A stretch of 61,533 nucleotides of DNA from Jejuia rubra (GTDB taxonomy: Bacteria; Bacteroidota; Bacteroidia; Flavobacteriales; Flavobacteriaceae). Positions 43,619-53,218 of the stretch are shown one piece after another (position 1 is the stretch's first letter; each line of letters opens with the position of its first letter). Position numbers and translations under genes: made by a program. Below the pieces are notes generated by a model that saw only the letters and a program-made list of their open reading frames with translations, did no database searches and was not told the origin of the DNA. The DNA is taken from assembly GCF_042684665.1 (NCBI RefSeq), contig NZ_JBHULY010000003.1, positions 1-61,533 of the forward strand. The letters run 5' to 3'.

Positions 43619-44782
43619 ATGCCAAAAATATTGATTATTGAAGATGAAGCCGCTATTAGGCGTGTGTTGGTCAAAATACTATCAGAAGAAAATGATACCT
43701 ACCAAGTTTCCGAAGCAGAAGACGGATTGAGTGGTGTGGATAAAATCAAAAAGGAAGATTTTGATTTGGTATTGTGCGATATTAAAATGCCAAAAATGGA
43801 TGGGGTTGAAGTTTTGGAAGCCACAAAAAAAATAAAGCCTGAAGTACCCATGGTGATGATTTCTGGTCATGGTGATTTGGATACGGCCGTGAATACCATG
43901 CGTTTGGGGGCATTTGATTATATTTCAAAACCGCCAGATTTAAATCGACTGTTGAACACGGTTCGGAATGCATTAGATAGAAAGGAACTTGTAGTTGAAA
44001 ATAAAATTCTTAAGAAGAAGGTCAGCAAGAAATACGAAATGATTGGCGAAAGCGATTCCATTTCCCAGATTAAGGAAATGATCGATAAGGTGGCGCCGAC
44101 CGATGCCAGGGTTTTGATAACAGGACCCAATGGAACAGGAAAGGAATTAGTGGCCCACTGGCTTCATGAAAAAAGCGAGCGAGTGAAAGGCCCGATGATT
44201 GAAGTAAACTGTGCCGCGATTCCAAGTGAATTAATTGAAAGTGAGTTGTTTGGGCACGTTAAAGGCGCGTTTACAAGCGCCAATAAAGACAGAGCAGGTA
44301 AGTTTGAAGCCGCAAATGGTGGCACCATTTTTTTGGATGAGGTCGGCGATATGAGTTTGTCTGCCCAGGCGAAGGTACTAAGAGCTTTGCAGGAAAGTCG
44401 GGTACAAAGAGTCGGTAGCGATAAGGATATAAAAGTGGACGTACGCGTGGTTGCTGCCACCAATAAAGACCTGAAGAAGGAAATCGAAGAAGGTAAGTTT
44501 AGAGAGGATTTATACCATCGACTGGCTGTTATTTTAATAAAAGTGCCTGCATTAAACGACAGGCGAGAAGACATTCCTTTGTTGGTTAAACATTTTTCAA
44601 AGAAAATAGCTGGCGAGCAGGGTACGGCTCAGAAGAACTTTTCTGATAAAGCCATCAAATTGCTCCAAGATTATGATTGGACCGGAAATATCAGGGAACT
44701 ACGTAATGTTATTGAGCGTTTGATTATCTTAGGAGGCAAGGAAGTTAGCGAACAGGACGTAAAATTGTTTGCTTCAAAATAG
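43619..44782 (+). CDS. Sigma-54-dependent response regulator lacking a DNA-binding domain
   Basis: A 387-residue NtrC-type protein. The receiver (1-115) has D54 as phosphorylation site in VLCDIKMPKMDG and K104 in YISKPP. The AAA+ domain has Walker A GPNGTGKE (169-176), the sigma-54-contacting GAFTSA (216-221) and Walker B GGTIFLDEVGDM. The usual C-terminal Fis-type HTH is absent: the protein stops after WTGNIRELRNVIERLIILGG and a short tail. It may therefore act from solution, as Helicobacter FlgR (similar length, no HTH) does. No kinase gene is adjacent. Confidence 0.92.
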   Translation: MPKILIIEDEAAIRRVLVKILSEENDTYQVSEAEDGLSGVDKIKKEDFDLVLCDIKMPKMDGVEVLEATKKIKPEVPMVMISGHGDLDTAVNTMRLGAFDYISKPPDLNRLLNTVRNALDRKELVVENKILKKKVSKKYEMIGESDSISQIKEMIDKVAPTDARVLITGPNGTGKELVAHWLHEKSERVKGPMIEVNCAAIPSELIESELFGHVKGAFTSANKDRAGKFEAANGGTIFLDEVGDMSLSAQAKVLRALQESRVQRVGSDKDIKVDVRVVAATNKDLKKEIEEGKFREDLYHRLAVILIKVPALNDRREDIPLLVKHFSKKIAGEQGTAQKNFSDKAIKLLQDYDWTGNIRELRNVIERLIILGGKEVSEQDVKLFASK

Positions 44783-44788
44783 GCTGAA

Positions 44789-44910
44789 TGTCAGGTTGAG
44801 GGCAGTCGAAACCTAATAAATTTCACGGATTTTGCATGGACCTTTCGTTAAGTTTCGGTTTGTGCTTTCAATGAAAATATGTTTTCATTTCAGCAATACT
44901 CAAGGTGACA
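44789..44910. repeat. Large imperfect palindromic intergenic repeat
   Basis: The left arm (44789-44811, tgtcaggttgagggcagtcg...) and right arm (44888-44910, ...atactcaaggtgaca) are imperfect inverted copies (14 of 23 positions). The left word is very like TCAGGTTGAGCGCAGTCGAAA, which I recall as a frequent flavobacterial intergenic repeat. Confidence 0.45.
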
Positions 44911-44955
44911 ATAGCTATTAAATAGGTGTTTTTGCCCTAATTAATGTTTTAAAAT

Positions 44956-45834
44956 ATGCGACAAATTACCGAATCAGATTTCAAAATCACCTCAAAAATC
45001 AATATTAAGGATTTGCCGACGGCTTTAGATTTAGGCGCGGATGAGAAAGCCGTTGAAAAGGCACTCAAAAAAACCAGAAAAAAACTGGCTGAAATCCAAA
45101 ACACCATGTATGCCCATGACAAATATGCGGTGTTGATTTGTATACAAGGGATGGATACTGCCGGAAAGGACAGCATGATAAGAGAGGTGTTCAAGAGTTT
45201 TAATGTAAGGGGCGTTGAGGTGCATAGTTTTAAAGTTCCAACGGATTTGGAATTGAGCCATGATTATTTATGGCGACACTATATTGCGTTACCGCAACGG
45301 GGCAAGTTTGGGGTATTCAACAGGACGCATTACGAAAATGTGTTGGTAACACGAGTGCACCCCAGGTACATTATGGCTGAAAATATTCCGGGAGTAGATT
45401 CAGTAGATGATATTGACGATGCCTTTTGGGACAAGCGTTTTGAGCAAATCAATAATTTTGAAAAGCACGTGGCCGAAAATGGCACCATTATCTTTAAGTT
45501 CTTTTTAAATCTGTCCAAAGATGAACAAAAGCATCGTTTGTTAAGACGACTGAACAAGCAGGAAAAAAACTGGAAATTTTCATCAGGGGATTTAAAGGAA
45601 CGTAAACTTTGGGATAAATATCAGGAATGTTATGAAGATGTTTTAAACCGTTCCTCAAAAGCACATGCGCCATGGTACAACATTCCTGCGGATGACAAGC
45701 CGACGGCACGCTATATCGTGGCGAAAATTATGTATGACGTGCTAAGCCAATATACCGATATTGTGGAGCCCGAATTGGATGAAGAAACCAAAGCTAATTT
45801 GGATTTGTATAAAGCTCAGTTGGAGGGGGAGTGA
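44956..45834 (+). CDS. Polyphosphate kinase 2 family protein
   Basis: A 292-residue polyphosphate:nucleotide phosphotransferase, which makes NDP or NTP from NMP or NDP using polyphosphate. The Walker A-like GMDTAGKDS (65-73) is present, and the Walker B/lid regions are in RTHYENVLVTRVHP and FFLNLSKDEQKHRLLRR. Overall length and the N-terminal KINIKDLPT fit the single-domain PPK2 forms. Whether it phosphorylates AMP, ADP or both is not predictable here. It is alone in its orientation, with the 216-residue gene convergent to it. Confidence 0.9.
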   Translation: MRQITESDFKITSKINIKDLPTALDLGADEKAVEKALKKTRKKLAEIQNTMYAHDKYAVLICIQGMDTAGKDSMIREVFKSFNVRGVEVHSFKVPTDLELSHDYLWRHYIALPQRGKFGVFNRTHYENVLVTRVHPRYIMAENIPGVDSVDDIDDAFWDKRFEQINNFEKHVAENGTIIFKFFLNLSKDEQKHRLLRRLNKQEKNWKFSSGDLKERKLWDKYQECYEDVLNRSSKAHAPWYNIPADDKPTARYIVAKIMYDVLSQYTDIVEPELDEETKANLDLYKAQLEGE

Positions 45835-45856
45835 TTTGAGTTGCACGTTTTGAATT

Positions 45857-46507
45857 TCAGTTTTTGTTTTTAAAGATCATTCTCAAATCCGAAATTAAGT
45901 AAAGCCCAACAAATATAAATATTCCAATTGCTGGAATGTATCCCTGATTTGGAATAATGAGAAAGATATTAAGTCCGATTAAAAAGAGACAAAAGGGGTA
46001 GGTAAATAGTCTTATTAATATGTTTTTGGCAGACCACTCTTTTTCAGGTTCCTTTTCCTCGACTTCTATATCCAATAATTCAAATATTTCATCAAGCTGG
46101 TTCTGTTTTTCAAACCTATAAATCATTCGTGCAAACAAAATAAAAATTGAAGAAAAAGCCGATAAGAAAAGAATTATTGGCCAACTGCCAATAAAATTAA
46201 ATTCTGTCGGGTTTTTTGGAAACACGAAATACAGAAACCCAAATACTAAAATTCCGATTAGCATTTTTCCAACAGGATTAAGTCGGTCACTAATTTTTAT
46301 CAGGTGATTGCTAGCATTGAATTCAAATTTGAAAATCGGATAAAAAGATGCATTCCAAAGGTTTTGATTCCAAACTTTTATTTCATGTCTATTAATTTCT
46401 CCGGCTGATCTCAAATCTCGGGAAAAGACGTTCCATAAATGATTAAAAAAAGTGTCTTTTCTTTTCAGTTCAATTAGTTTTTCAACATCTTTTTTAGTGA
46501 CTTCCAA
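45857..46507 (-). CDS. Membrane protein of unknown function, 216 residues
   Basis: It starts with a TTG (46507) that gives MEVTKKDVEKLIELKRKDTF; no in-frame ATG is near. The N-terminal third is soluble; helices follow at about 82-95, 105-125, 165-185 and 190-207 (for example IILFLSAFSSIFILFARMIY). A Glu-rich segment (ELLDIEVEEKEPEKEW) lies in the middle. I do not recognise a family. It lies downstream of the beta-helix lipoprotein gene on the same strand. The start is uncertain. Confidence 0.6.
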   Translation of the reverse strand: MEVTKKDVEKLIELKRKDTFFNHLWNVFSRDLRSAGEINRHEIKVWNQNLWNASFYPIFKFEFNASNHLIKISDRLNPVGKMLIGILVFGFLYFVFPKNPTEFNFIGSWPIILFLSAFSSIFILFARMIYRFEKQNQLDEIFELLDIEVEEKEPEKEWSAKNILIRLFTYPFCLFLIGLNIFLIIPNQGYIPAIGIFIFVGLYLISDLRMIFKNKN

Positions 46508-46548
46508 TATAACTTTTGAAATTACTGGTAACTGATAAAGTAACTTAT

Positions 46549-48114
46549 TTATTGCTCCTCAGGAAATATAACATGCTGATAAGCCCCCAGATCTGGGCTT
46601 GTTGTTCTGCTCACCCCTAAAATATCATTGGGCACCTGTGAAGCAAACGAAGCATCCCCTTTGCCATTAGCTGCCGAATCCTCCCCAATAATCAATAGGT
46701 TTTTATCGGTATCCAAAAAGTTGGGGTCTCGGTTAAAAATCATGCCTTCGTAATGGTCGGTATTATCGAAGTTATAATTGGGGCCTTCAAAATTATCGTT
46801 GCGGTCTTCAAATCGTACTAGGCAGTTGGTAAATTTAAAATTGAACTCCACAGCCTCATCTTCAATTTCATCCAAAAGAAATTCAGGGTTGTCATTGCCG
46901 TAAATGACACAGTTATTGAAATTGGCTTCGATTAAATCGGTTACTGTGGCATTGTTTTCCTCATCCAAAATAAAATTATTAATCAATAGCGCAGGCAGTG
47001 GCCTAAAGCTATTATTCCAATAATTAGCAATGGTGCAATGGGTAAAATTATACTTACCTCCTAAAGTAGCAGCCAAAGAGGATTGCCCGGCGTTGTTCAA
47101 TACGAGGTTTTCACCTAAAATAGAAGTACCTCGGCCCAAAATACCAAAACTCCCCGAGTTGTAAATTTGGGAATTGGTAATGGTCAATTTATTGTTTGGT
47201 CCAGTAGCATTGCCGTCACTTAAAATACCGACCAATGCATTCTTAATGGTGGCATAATTGAAGACATTATTCACACTACCCTCCAAAAGCCAAATCGTGC
47301 CCCACTGTCCTGGACGTTCTGCGAATCCCGGTTCCAAACGGTCTCCCTCAAAAATCACTTCATTATCCAATGTTTCCTGGTCCGGACTATAAGCACCGTT
47401 CACATTTATTGAGGCACCCGCTTGTACTATAATACCCGAGTTTTCATGGAAATGTAGTCTTGCTCCCGCTTCAATGGTCAGGGTTTGTCCAGTCGGTACG
47501 GCCATGAAACCGTAAATAACATAGGGTTTTTCATTGGTCAAGGTTAATTGGTTTGCTTCCAATTCACGTCCTGGAAGGTCGGTTTCAATTAATTCACCTC
47601 CAATGTTCAAGGTCAAGGTTTCAATAATTTTTGTATCACCATCTCTTTCGGGAAACAAAAAAATCGCATCTTTAATCAAAGTGACTAGTTCAACTTTCTG
47701 CATATTGCCACCAGAATCAAACTCAATCGCATCCGTATAAAGCATTTCATTTGATGTGATAGGAGTGATGTCAGTGTTAAAGGTGGTTTCCACAAAAATG
47801 AACATGCTATCCTTAGCCAGCAATTCCACATTTTCAAAAGTTTTTCCAGCAATGCCGTCAACATTCAATCTATATTGAGAGTCTTCGCCACGTCCCAATT
47901 TTAAGGTGGGAATTAGGATGTCGTCATCGCTTCGATTGTAAACCTTAAGGTTATATGTGCTTGAACCGATATTTTTAAAAATGGTATCCAGATAAACAGT
48001 GTCCTTTGAAAACTCCAGGCTACCGGTACTAGGAGAAAATTCAAAATCTTTACGGCAAGAACTCCAAAGGATTAAGAAACCAATGGTGATAAAAAAGTAG
48101 AAATGGCGTTTCAT
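46549..48114 (-). CDS. Right-handed beta-helix lipoprotein
   Basis: A 521-residue surface or periplasmic lipoprotein: signal MKRHFYFFITIGFLILWSSC with a lipobox. Residues about 20-190 form an Ig-like beta domain (SLEFSKDTVYLDTIFKNIGS), and from about 205 the sequence has the short-strand repeat pattern of a parallel beta helix (LTIEAGARLHFHENSGIIV, FNYATIKNALVGILSDGN, LTITNSQIYNSGSFGILGRG). The protein ends SPDLGAYQHVIFPEE. No catalytic motif for a polysaccharide lyase is evident; glycan binding or adhesion is possible. Neighbours are unrelated. Confidence 0.75.
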   Translation of the reverse strand: MKRHFYFFITIGFLILWSSCRKDFEFSPSTGSLEFSKDTVYLDTIFKNIGSSTYNLKVYNRSDDDILIPTLKLGRGEDSQYRLNVDGIAGKTFENVELLAKDSMFIFVETTFNTDITPITSNEMLYTDAIEFDSGGNMQKVELVTLIKDAIFLFPERDGDTKIIETLTLNIGGELIETDLPGRELEANQLTLTNEKPYVIYGFMAVPTGQTLTIEAGARLHFHENSGIIVQAGASINVNGAYSPDQETLDNEVIFEGDRLEPGFAERPGQWGTIWLLEGSVNNVFNYATIKNALVGILSDGNATGPNNKLTITNSQIYNSGSFGILGRGTSILGENLVLNNAGQSSLAATLGGKYNFTHCTIANYWNNSFRPLPALLINNFILDEENNATVTDLIEANFNNCVIYGNDNPEFLLDEIEDEAVEFNFKFTNCLVRFEDRNDNFEGPNYNFDNTDHYEGMIFNRDPNFLDTDKNLLIIGEDSAANGKGDASFASQVPNDILGVSRTTSPDLGAYQHVIFPEEQ

Positions 48115-48174
48115 TAAAAACTTATGTTTTGATGGCTAAAAATATAACTTTTGAAACGAAGAATTAGTATGATA

Positions 48175-48933
48175 TTAATTTTTTAAACTTAGAGTATCTT
48201 CTGTTTTTTTGAAATTTTGGGTAATTTCTGTAAACGACCGACTGAAATTCATCAAAGAATCTAACAGAATCACTTTATTTTCTTCTGTGATGAGACTCTT
48301 TTTTAATGCCTTTGTCTCACAATATTCAAGGAATAGGTAGGCATATTCTTCAGGGATGTTCAAGTCATACCGAAGCAATTCCAAATTAAATAGTTTGTCA
48401 TTTTGAAAAAGGGAATCTAAGGTTTCAAAGGTTATTGTCCCAATGTGTTTTTCTGGTTGTTTCTTTTTGCTTTTTAATAGTTTTTTAAACAGTTTGAATA
48501 GTTCCCTAGCATTAGCACCATAAGAATATGATGATTTTGGCATGTATAAATGAGGATTAACGCGTTTATCATAAGCCAATAAGCTCTCTGTCGACCCTTT
48601 TAATTCAGACTCTGTAATAGGTTTTGTGCTAAACAATAATACTTCGCCTAAAGCACTTGTTTTTTTCCGAAGTTCAAAAACGATAATGTCTTCAAAGTGT
48701 ATGGGTTTTAGTTTTATAGCTTTTTTGAGATGGAACAGTGATTCAAAAACTATAGTGTCATTGATTTGAGCGGGAATTGTAAATTCACCATTATTGCCTG
48801 TGTAAGTTCTAATTTGTTTGGTGAGGTTAAAAACTTTTATGCCTTTTACGGTAGATTCGTTATCATAAACTTTCCCCTTGATGTTTTGTGATAACAAAGA
48901 AAATGGCAATAAAAGAAAAAGGAGGTATTTCAA
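48175..48933 (-). CDS. Exported CarboxypepD_reg-like domain protein, TTG start
   Basis: A 252-residue protein. The signal peptide (KYLLFLLLPFSLLSQ) is reached only from a TTG at 48933. Then comes a carboxypeptidase-D-like regulatory domain (IKGKVYDNESTVKGIKVFNL), which is an Ig-like module also found at the start of SusC proteins. The remaining part (about 90-252) is helical, Lys-rich and unrecognised. Members of this group are common in Bacteroidetes and have no assigned function. Same strand as the beta-helix gene, 60 bases from it. Confidence 0.65.
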   Translation of the reverse strand: MKYLLFLLLPFSLLSQNIKGKVYDNESTVKGIKVFNLTKQIRTYTGNNGEFTIPAQINDTIVFESLFHLKKAIKLKPIHFEDIIVFELRKKTSALGEVLLFSTKPITESELKGSTESLLAYDKRVNPHLYMPKSSYSYGANARELFKLFKKLLKSKKKQPEKHIGTITFETLDSLFQNDKLFNLELLRYDLNIPEEYAYLFLEYCETKALKKSLITEENKVILLDSLMNFSRSFTEITQNFKKTEDTLSLKN

Positions 48934-49039
48934 TTTGGCTGTTATTAGATATGCCCAAAGTAAATAGATTTAGTAAGTCCAACCATTGTGATTAAGATTA
49001 TTTAACATTAGGATTAGGTATCAATTAACTATTTGACAA

Positions 49040-49080
49040 AAAAAACCTGATGGGGAACTAAGCTACATCAGGTTTCTTTT
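49040..49080 (-). terminator. Terminator after galT
   Basis: Perfect stem AAACCTGATG/CATCAGGTTT (49043-49075) with a 13-base loop, and a T-run on the minus strand. Confidence 0.85.
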
Positions 49081-49098
49081 GAAGGGTATTGTTTAGTT

Positions 49099-50124
49099 TT
49101 AATAAATCAACTCCCGAATACGTTGTACGGCAGTTTCCGCCGTAATATCCCGTTGTGGTGAGCCGAACATTTCGTAGCCCACCATAAATTTCTTGACCGT
49201 TGCACTACGCAATAATGGCGGGTAGAAGCTCATGTGCCAATGCCAATGCTTGTTGTCATTGCCATCCGTTGGAGATTGGTGTATCCCTGCAGAATAGGGG
49301 AATGAAGTCTTAAACAGTTTGTCGTAAGCCTTGGTCAACACCGCGATAGCCTCGGCGTATTGTAAAGCTTCCTCGTCCGTCATCTCTAAAATATTGGATT
49401 GGTGTTTTTTGGGTACAATCATAGCTTCAAAAGGCCAAACCGCCCAAAAGGGTACTAGCACCACAAATCCGGTATTTTCATAAATGATACGTTCCTGTTT
49501 TTCTAGTTCCTGAGCCAAATAGGCGCCTAGTAAACTGCTCTCATTTTTGGAATAGTAGTTCAGTTGCTGGGTGTTCTTTTTGTCCACTTCGTTGGGTAAG
49601 GTAGATTGGCTCCAAATCTGTCCGTGCGGATGTGGATTGCTACAGCCCATTACAGCTCCTTTGTTTTCAAAGATTTGAACATAGTTGATTTTTGGGTTAC
49701 TCCCCAATTCCTTGTACTGTTCCTGCCAAGCGAAAACAACTTTTTGTATTTCGTTGGAAGACATCTCTGCTAAGCTTTTGGAGTGGTCGGGGCTAAAGCA
49801 AATCACCTTGCAGATACCCGTTTCGCTTTCGGCCACTAAAAGACCATCATTTACCGAAAACGATGGCGAATCACTTTGTAGGGCAGCGAAGTCGTTAGTA
49901 AAAACAAATACATCGGTGTATTTTGGGTTGACTTCACCGTTTATCCTTGTGTTTCCTGCACATAAATAGCAACTCTCATCGTATGCTGGACGCTTTTCAT
50001 TATTTACGGACTCATTTTGTCCCTGCCATGGGCGTTTTGCACGATGGGGGGATACCAGTATCCATTCCCCGGTAAGTATGTTATAACGTTTGTGCGAGTA
50101 GTCCTGTAAATGTGTATTCTTCAT
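49099..50124 (-). CDS. galT: Galactose-1-phosphate uridylyltransferase
   Basis: The 341-residue Leloir enzyme that swaps UMP between UDP-glucose and galactose-1-phosphate. The active-site HPH is in NPHPHGQIW; ILVSPHRAKRPWQGQ lies at the start and ESCYLCAGN gives zinc cysteines. The C-terminal half has FWAVWPFEAMIVPKKHQSN and HWHWHMSFYPPLL. Full length. It is the last gene of the operon gntR-mutarotase-galK-galT, with a strong terminator after it. No galE lies nearby, so the epimerase must be elsewhere. Confidence 0.96.
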   Translation of the reverse strand: MKNTHLQDYSHKRYNILTGEWILVSPHRAKRPWQGQNESVNNEKRPAYDESCYLCAGNTRINGEVNPKYTDVFVFTNDFAALQSDSPSFSVNDGLLVAESETGICKVICFSPDHSKSLAEMSSNEIQKVVFAWQEQYKELGSNPKINYVQIFENKGAVMGCSNPHPHGQIWSQSTLPNEVDKKNTQQLNYYSKNESSLLGAYLAQELEKQERIIYENTGFVVLVPFWAVWPFEAMIVPKKHQSNILEMTDEEALQYAEAIAVLTKAYDKLFKTSFPYSAGIHQSPTDGNDNKHWHWHMSFYPPLLRSATVKKFMVGYEMFGSPQRDITAETAVQRIRELIY

Positions 50125-50151
50125 TTTAATTAGGGTTTTAGTTTGATTGGT

Positions 50152-51300
50152 TTATTTAACTAAATGTGTGCCGTCCGAAAGTTGAATGAAATAAACAGAA
50201 CATTCCTTTCCAAACTTCGTTTTATAGGCTTTTGAGGCCGTTTCGGCAAAGGCCTTGGCTTCGCTTTTTGCAACAAGGTTTATGGTGCAACCACCAAAAC
50301 CGCCACCCATCATTCGCGCTCCCAAAACATGTTTATTTTTCTTAGCCTGTTCTACCAGGAAATCCAGTTCTTCACAACTTACCTTATATTGGGTGGAAAG
50401 TCCTGCATGGGATTGATATATTAGCTTCCCCAGTCTTTCCAAATCGCCTTCTTCAATGGCCTTGGCCGCTTTTTCGGTTCGGTTAATTTCTTGGATGACG
50501 TAAAGTGCTTTTTGGTAATTGGCAGGTGTCACTTTATCAATTACAGCTTCTAAATCTTCTTCCGATGCATCCCGTAATGCTTTTACATCCAATAATTCTG
50601 CAATGGTTTCACATGCCGAACGCCTGTCATTGTATGCACTATCCGATAAACTATGTTTAACGTTGGTGTTTATCAGCATGAGTTGATGATCCTTAAAATT
50701 AATTTTATATGGTTTGGATTTTATTGTGCGGCAATCCAAATGCAATGCATGGTCCTTAACACCAAACATACTGGCGTATTGGTCCATAATACCACATTTA
50801 ACGCCAACATAGTTATGTTCGGCCTTTTGGGAAATAAAAATCATATCTTCTTTTGACAGGCCTAGATCAAATAGTTCATTTAACCCAAAAACTACGCTAT
50901 TCTCCAAAGCTGCCGAGGAGGACATTCCCGCGCCACCTGGGATATTGCCTTTAAAAATGATATTAAAATCCCCTACAACCTTGTTTCTGTTTTGTATCTC
51001 GGCCACTACGCCAAAAACATAGTTTTCCCAGCTGCCTTCTTTGGATGGTTTTATTTTGTCCAGCTCAAATTCAATGGTGCTGTCCAAATCCAAAGCAATC
51101 GCTGTACAATGGCCATTATCGCTTTTTTGGATGGCGGCGGCGATGCCTTTGTCAACAGCTGCGGGAAATACAAAGCCGTCATTATAATCCGTATGCTCCC
51201 CTATAATATTTATTCGTCCGGGCGAATAAATAAGTATGGGCTCTACTTTAAACGTTTTAAGAAACGTTTTTTTTACATCTTTTATTAATGCCTCGCTCAT
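50152..51300 (-). CDS. galK: Galactokinase
   Basis: A 382-residue GHMP kinase phosphorylating galactose at C1. Motif 1 is SPGRINIIGEHTDYNDGFV (sugar recognition), motif 2 GNIPGGAGMSSSAALENSV (ATP loop), and motif 3 GARMMGGGFGGCTINL. Length normal. It lies between the mutarotase and galT genes with gaps of 21 and 27 bases, so it is part of the same transcript. Confidence 0.97.
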   Translation of the reverse strand: MSEALIKDVKKTFLKTFKVEPILIYSPGRINIIGEHTDYNDGFVFPAAVDKGIAAAIQKSDNGHCTAIALDLDSTIEFELDKIKPSKEGSWENYVFGVVAEIQNRNKVVGDFNIIFKGNIPGGAGMSSSAALENSVVFGLNELFDLGLSKEDMIFISQKAEHNYVGVKCGIMDQYASMFGVKDHALHLDCRTIKSKPYKINFKDHQLMLINTNVKHSLSDSAYNDRRSACETIAELLDVKALRDASEEDLEAVIDKVTPANYQKALYVIQEINRTEKAAKAIEEGDLERLGKLIYQSHAGLSTQYKVSCEELDFLVEQAKKNKHVLGARMMGGGFGGCTINLVAKSEAKAFAETASKAYKTKFGKECSVYFIQLSDGTHLVK

Positions 51301-51321
51301 GATATTATTTAATTTAGATAT

Positions 51322-52206
51322 CTAGTTTATACTCAAATTCCAAGTTATTTCATAGGATTCGTTGGGTTGTAAAATTTCTAGCCCTATTTTATTATTAAAA
51401 CTATCCGAAACACCCGTTGTTGGCTCAATCGCTATGGTGTTGACTTTTGGAGGGGTGTAGGCCTGCAGAAAATTATTTTTGGATGATGAGCTAAAACGCA
51501 GACTGTACTTTGGGGTTTCAAATACGACTTTGTCCGAGTTCAAAATCCAGCAATCATCAAGTTGTTGGTCTTTTATTGGAAAGGACTTTACGTTGTCAAT
51601 ATTAGCTACGCCAGTAGTGATATTGCGGTCGCCCAGAATTAATTTTTGGGTGCTGTCCATCACAATTTTGCTGTCGTAAAGATTGTCACTTACAAAGTAG
51701 GGATGCCATCCCAAGGTAAAGGGAAAGGCATTGTTATGTGAATTGGTTACGGTAACACCCAAACTAATGCGATCCTCAAAAAACTCGTAGTCCAAACGGA
51801 TTTTATAAGTATAGGGAAAACCTTGGGTTTCTTCAGTTTCAACATAAATCAAGGCTATTTTTACAGAATCATCGGATATTTGTTCGTCTAACAATTTAAA
51901 GGTTTTATTGTAAACAAACCCGTGCAATGCATTTTGTTCTTCGGTTTGATTCTTATTTAGTTGATAGGCTTGGCCTTCAAAACTGTATTGGCCATCTTTG
52001 ATACGATTGGCAAAAGGAAATAAAATAGACGAGGCATAGGTGACGTCATATTTTAATGGGGCTAAATCCTGAATTATGGGATGTCCCTTAAGTGTTAGTT
52101 CCTGAAGGCTACCTCCGTCATTTAAAAATAGTTTGGCCTTTAGCGTTTCTTTAGAGTTTGATATTTCTAAAATGTTTTGCTCTGAATGTAAGTGTGTTGT
52201 GTACAA
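51322..52206 (-). CDS. Aldose 1-epimerase-like protein, TTG start
   Basis: A 294-residue mutarotase-fold protein. Landmarks include SILFPFANRIKDGQYSFEG, NALHGFVYN, LGWHPYFVSD and IAIEPTTGVSDSFNNKIG near the end, with His in NALHG and GWHP as candidate catalytic residues. It should interconvert anomers of galactose to feed galK. Only a TTG is available as a start; a TAA lies close upstream. It begins 10 bases after the regulator gene, so translational spacing is tight. Confidence 0.9.
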   Translation of the reverse strand: MYTTHLHSEQNILEISNSKETLKAKLFLNDGGSLQELTLKGHPIIQDLAPLKYDVTYASSILFPFANRIKDGQYSFEGQAYQLNKNQTEEQNALHGFVYNKTFKLLDEQISDDSVKIALIYVETEETQGFPYTYKIRLDYEFFEDRISLGVTVTNSHNNAFPFTLGWHPYFVSDNLYDSKIVMDSTQKLILGDRNITTGVANIDNVKSFPIKDQQLDDCWILNSDKVVFETPKYSLRFSSSSKNNFLQAYTPPKVNTIAIEPTTGVSDSFNNKIGLEILQPNESYEITWNLSIN

Positions 52207-52216
52207 TTGGTTTTAT

Positions 52217-53218
52217 TTAGAGTGATTGTCTTAAAATTAGATGATTTGGGTTTTCAATTTGGTAATTTTCATTATTAGAAATCATTTTAGCCAAACGTTC
52301 TCCCATGGCCTTAAAATCTGTGGAAATAGTGGTAATGCCACCTTCCACGATTTCCTTTAGCAAAGTATCGTTATAGGAAATAACACCAATATCTTGGGCT
52401 AAAACAAGGTCGTTGTTTCGCATTCTTTTAATAATTCTTAATAAGTTTTTATCGTCTGGAATGATATAAAGTTCGCCTTTTTCTGGGGTTTTATTTTGAA
52501 GTGAATCTAAAATACTGTACGCTAAACTTCTGTGTTCACAAAACATGATAAACCCATCGAGCATGCCTCTGGGTTGCTTTTTGGGGTCAAAAGCAAGGAC
52601 CAATTTTTGGTATTTTTTGATATGCTCATAAGCTTTGTTGAGGTTGTTGAACATATCTTGTTTAAAGTTTTGGTATATGCCGGGATACTTTTTCAATTCT
52701 TCTGGCATTTGATCTAGAATATAAACCTTGTCTTCTGGCAGTTTTTTCAGAATGGCATCCGTGTTTTCTAAATTCGCAGGCATTATAATGTAGTGGTTGT
52801 AATTGCCGTTATTGTCCTCTATGATCTTATTGAAAACATGAAGATTAAAATGGTGAAAATAAATATCTACTTCAATGCCCTCTTCCAAGTTATTAATGAA
52901 AGCATTGTGCAAATCTTCCTTAAAGGCGTTCAATTCGTCAAACAATAAAAGTGCCTTTTGCTTAACATCTATATTTTCGCTGGTAACGTAATAACCTTTG
53001 CCAACAACGGACTGAATAATGCCCCTAGTTTTTAGCTCGTTAAAGGCCATCAATACCGTATCCCTCGAAAGACCATTCGCCTCTTTTATACTGTTTATGG
53101 ATGGGATTTGATCTCCTTTTTTCAATTTACCACGAATAATTGCCTTTTCTATGGAAAATACAATCTGCTGATATTTTGGAACCCCTATTTTGTCTTTAAC
53201 CTTAATCACTTGAAACAC
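52217..53218 (-). CDS. GntR-family regulator with LacI-type sensor domain
   Basis: A 333-residue regulator of the AraR-like class. A GntR winged helix (about 13-75: GVPKYQQIVFSIEKAIIRGK, IPSINSIKEANGLSRDTVLM, VVGKGYYVT) is followed by a periplasmic-binding-protein-like sugar sensor (about 88-333). It begins with GTG at 53218 or at 53209; a candidate -7 box (TATCTTTG) ends exactly at the first GTG, which favours the second. It heads the galactose operon and most likely binds the inverted repeat in the gap before it, controlling both this operon and the divergent symporter. Confidence 0.9.
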   Translation of the reverse strand: MFQVIKVKDKIGVPKYQQIVFSIEKAIIRGKLKKGDQIPSINSIKEANGLSRDTVLMAFNELKTRGIIQSVVGKGYYVTSENIDVKQKALLLFDELNAFKEDLHNAFINNLEEGIEVDIYFHHFNLHVFNKIIEDNNGNYNHYIIMPANLENTDAILKKLPEDKVYILDQMPEELKKYPGIYQNFKQDMFNNLNKAYEHIKKYQKLVLAFDPKKQPRGMLDGFIMFCEHRSLAYSILDSLQNKTPEKGELYIIPDDKNLLRIIKRMRNNDLVLAQDIGVISYNDTLLKEIVEGGITTISTDFKAMGERLAKMISNNENYQIENPNHLILRQSL

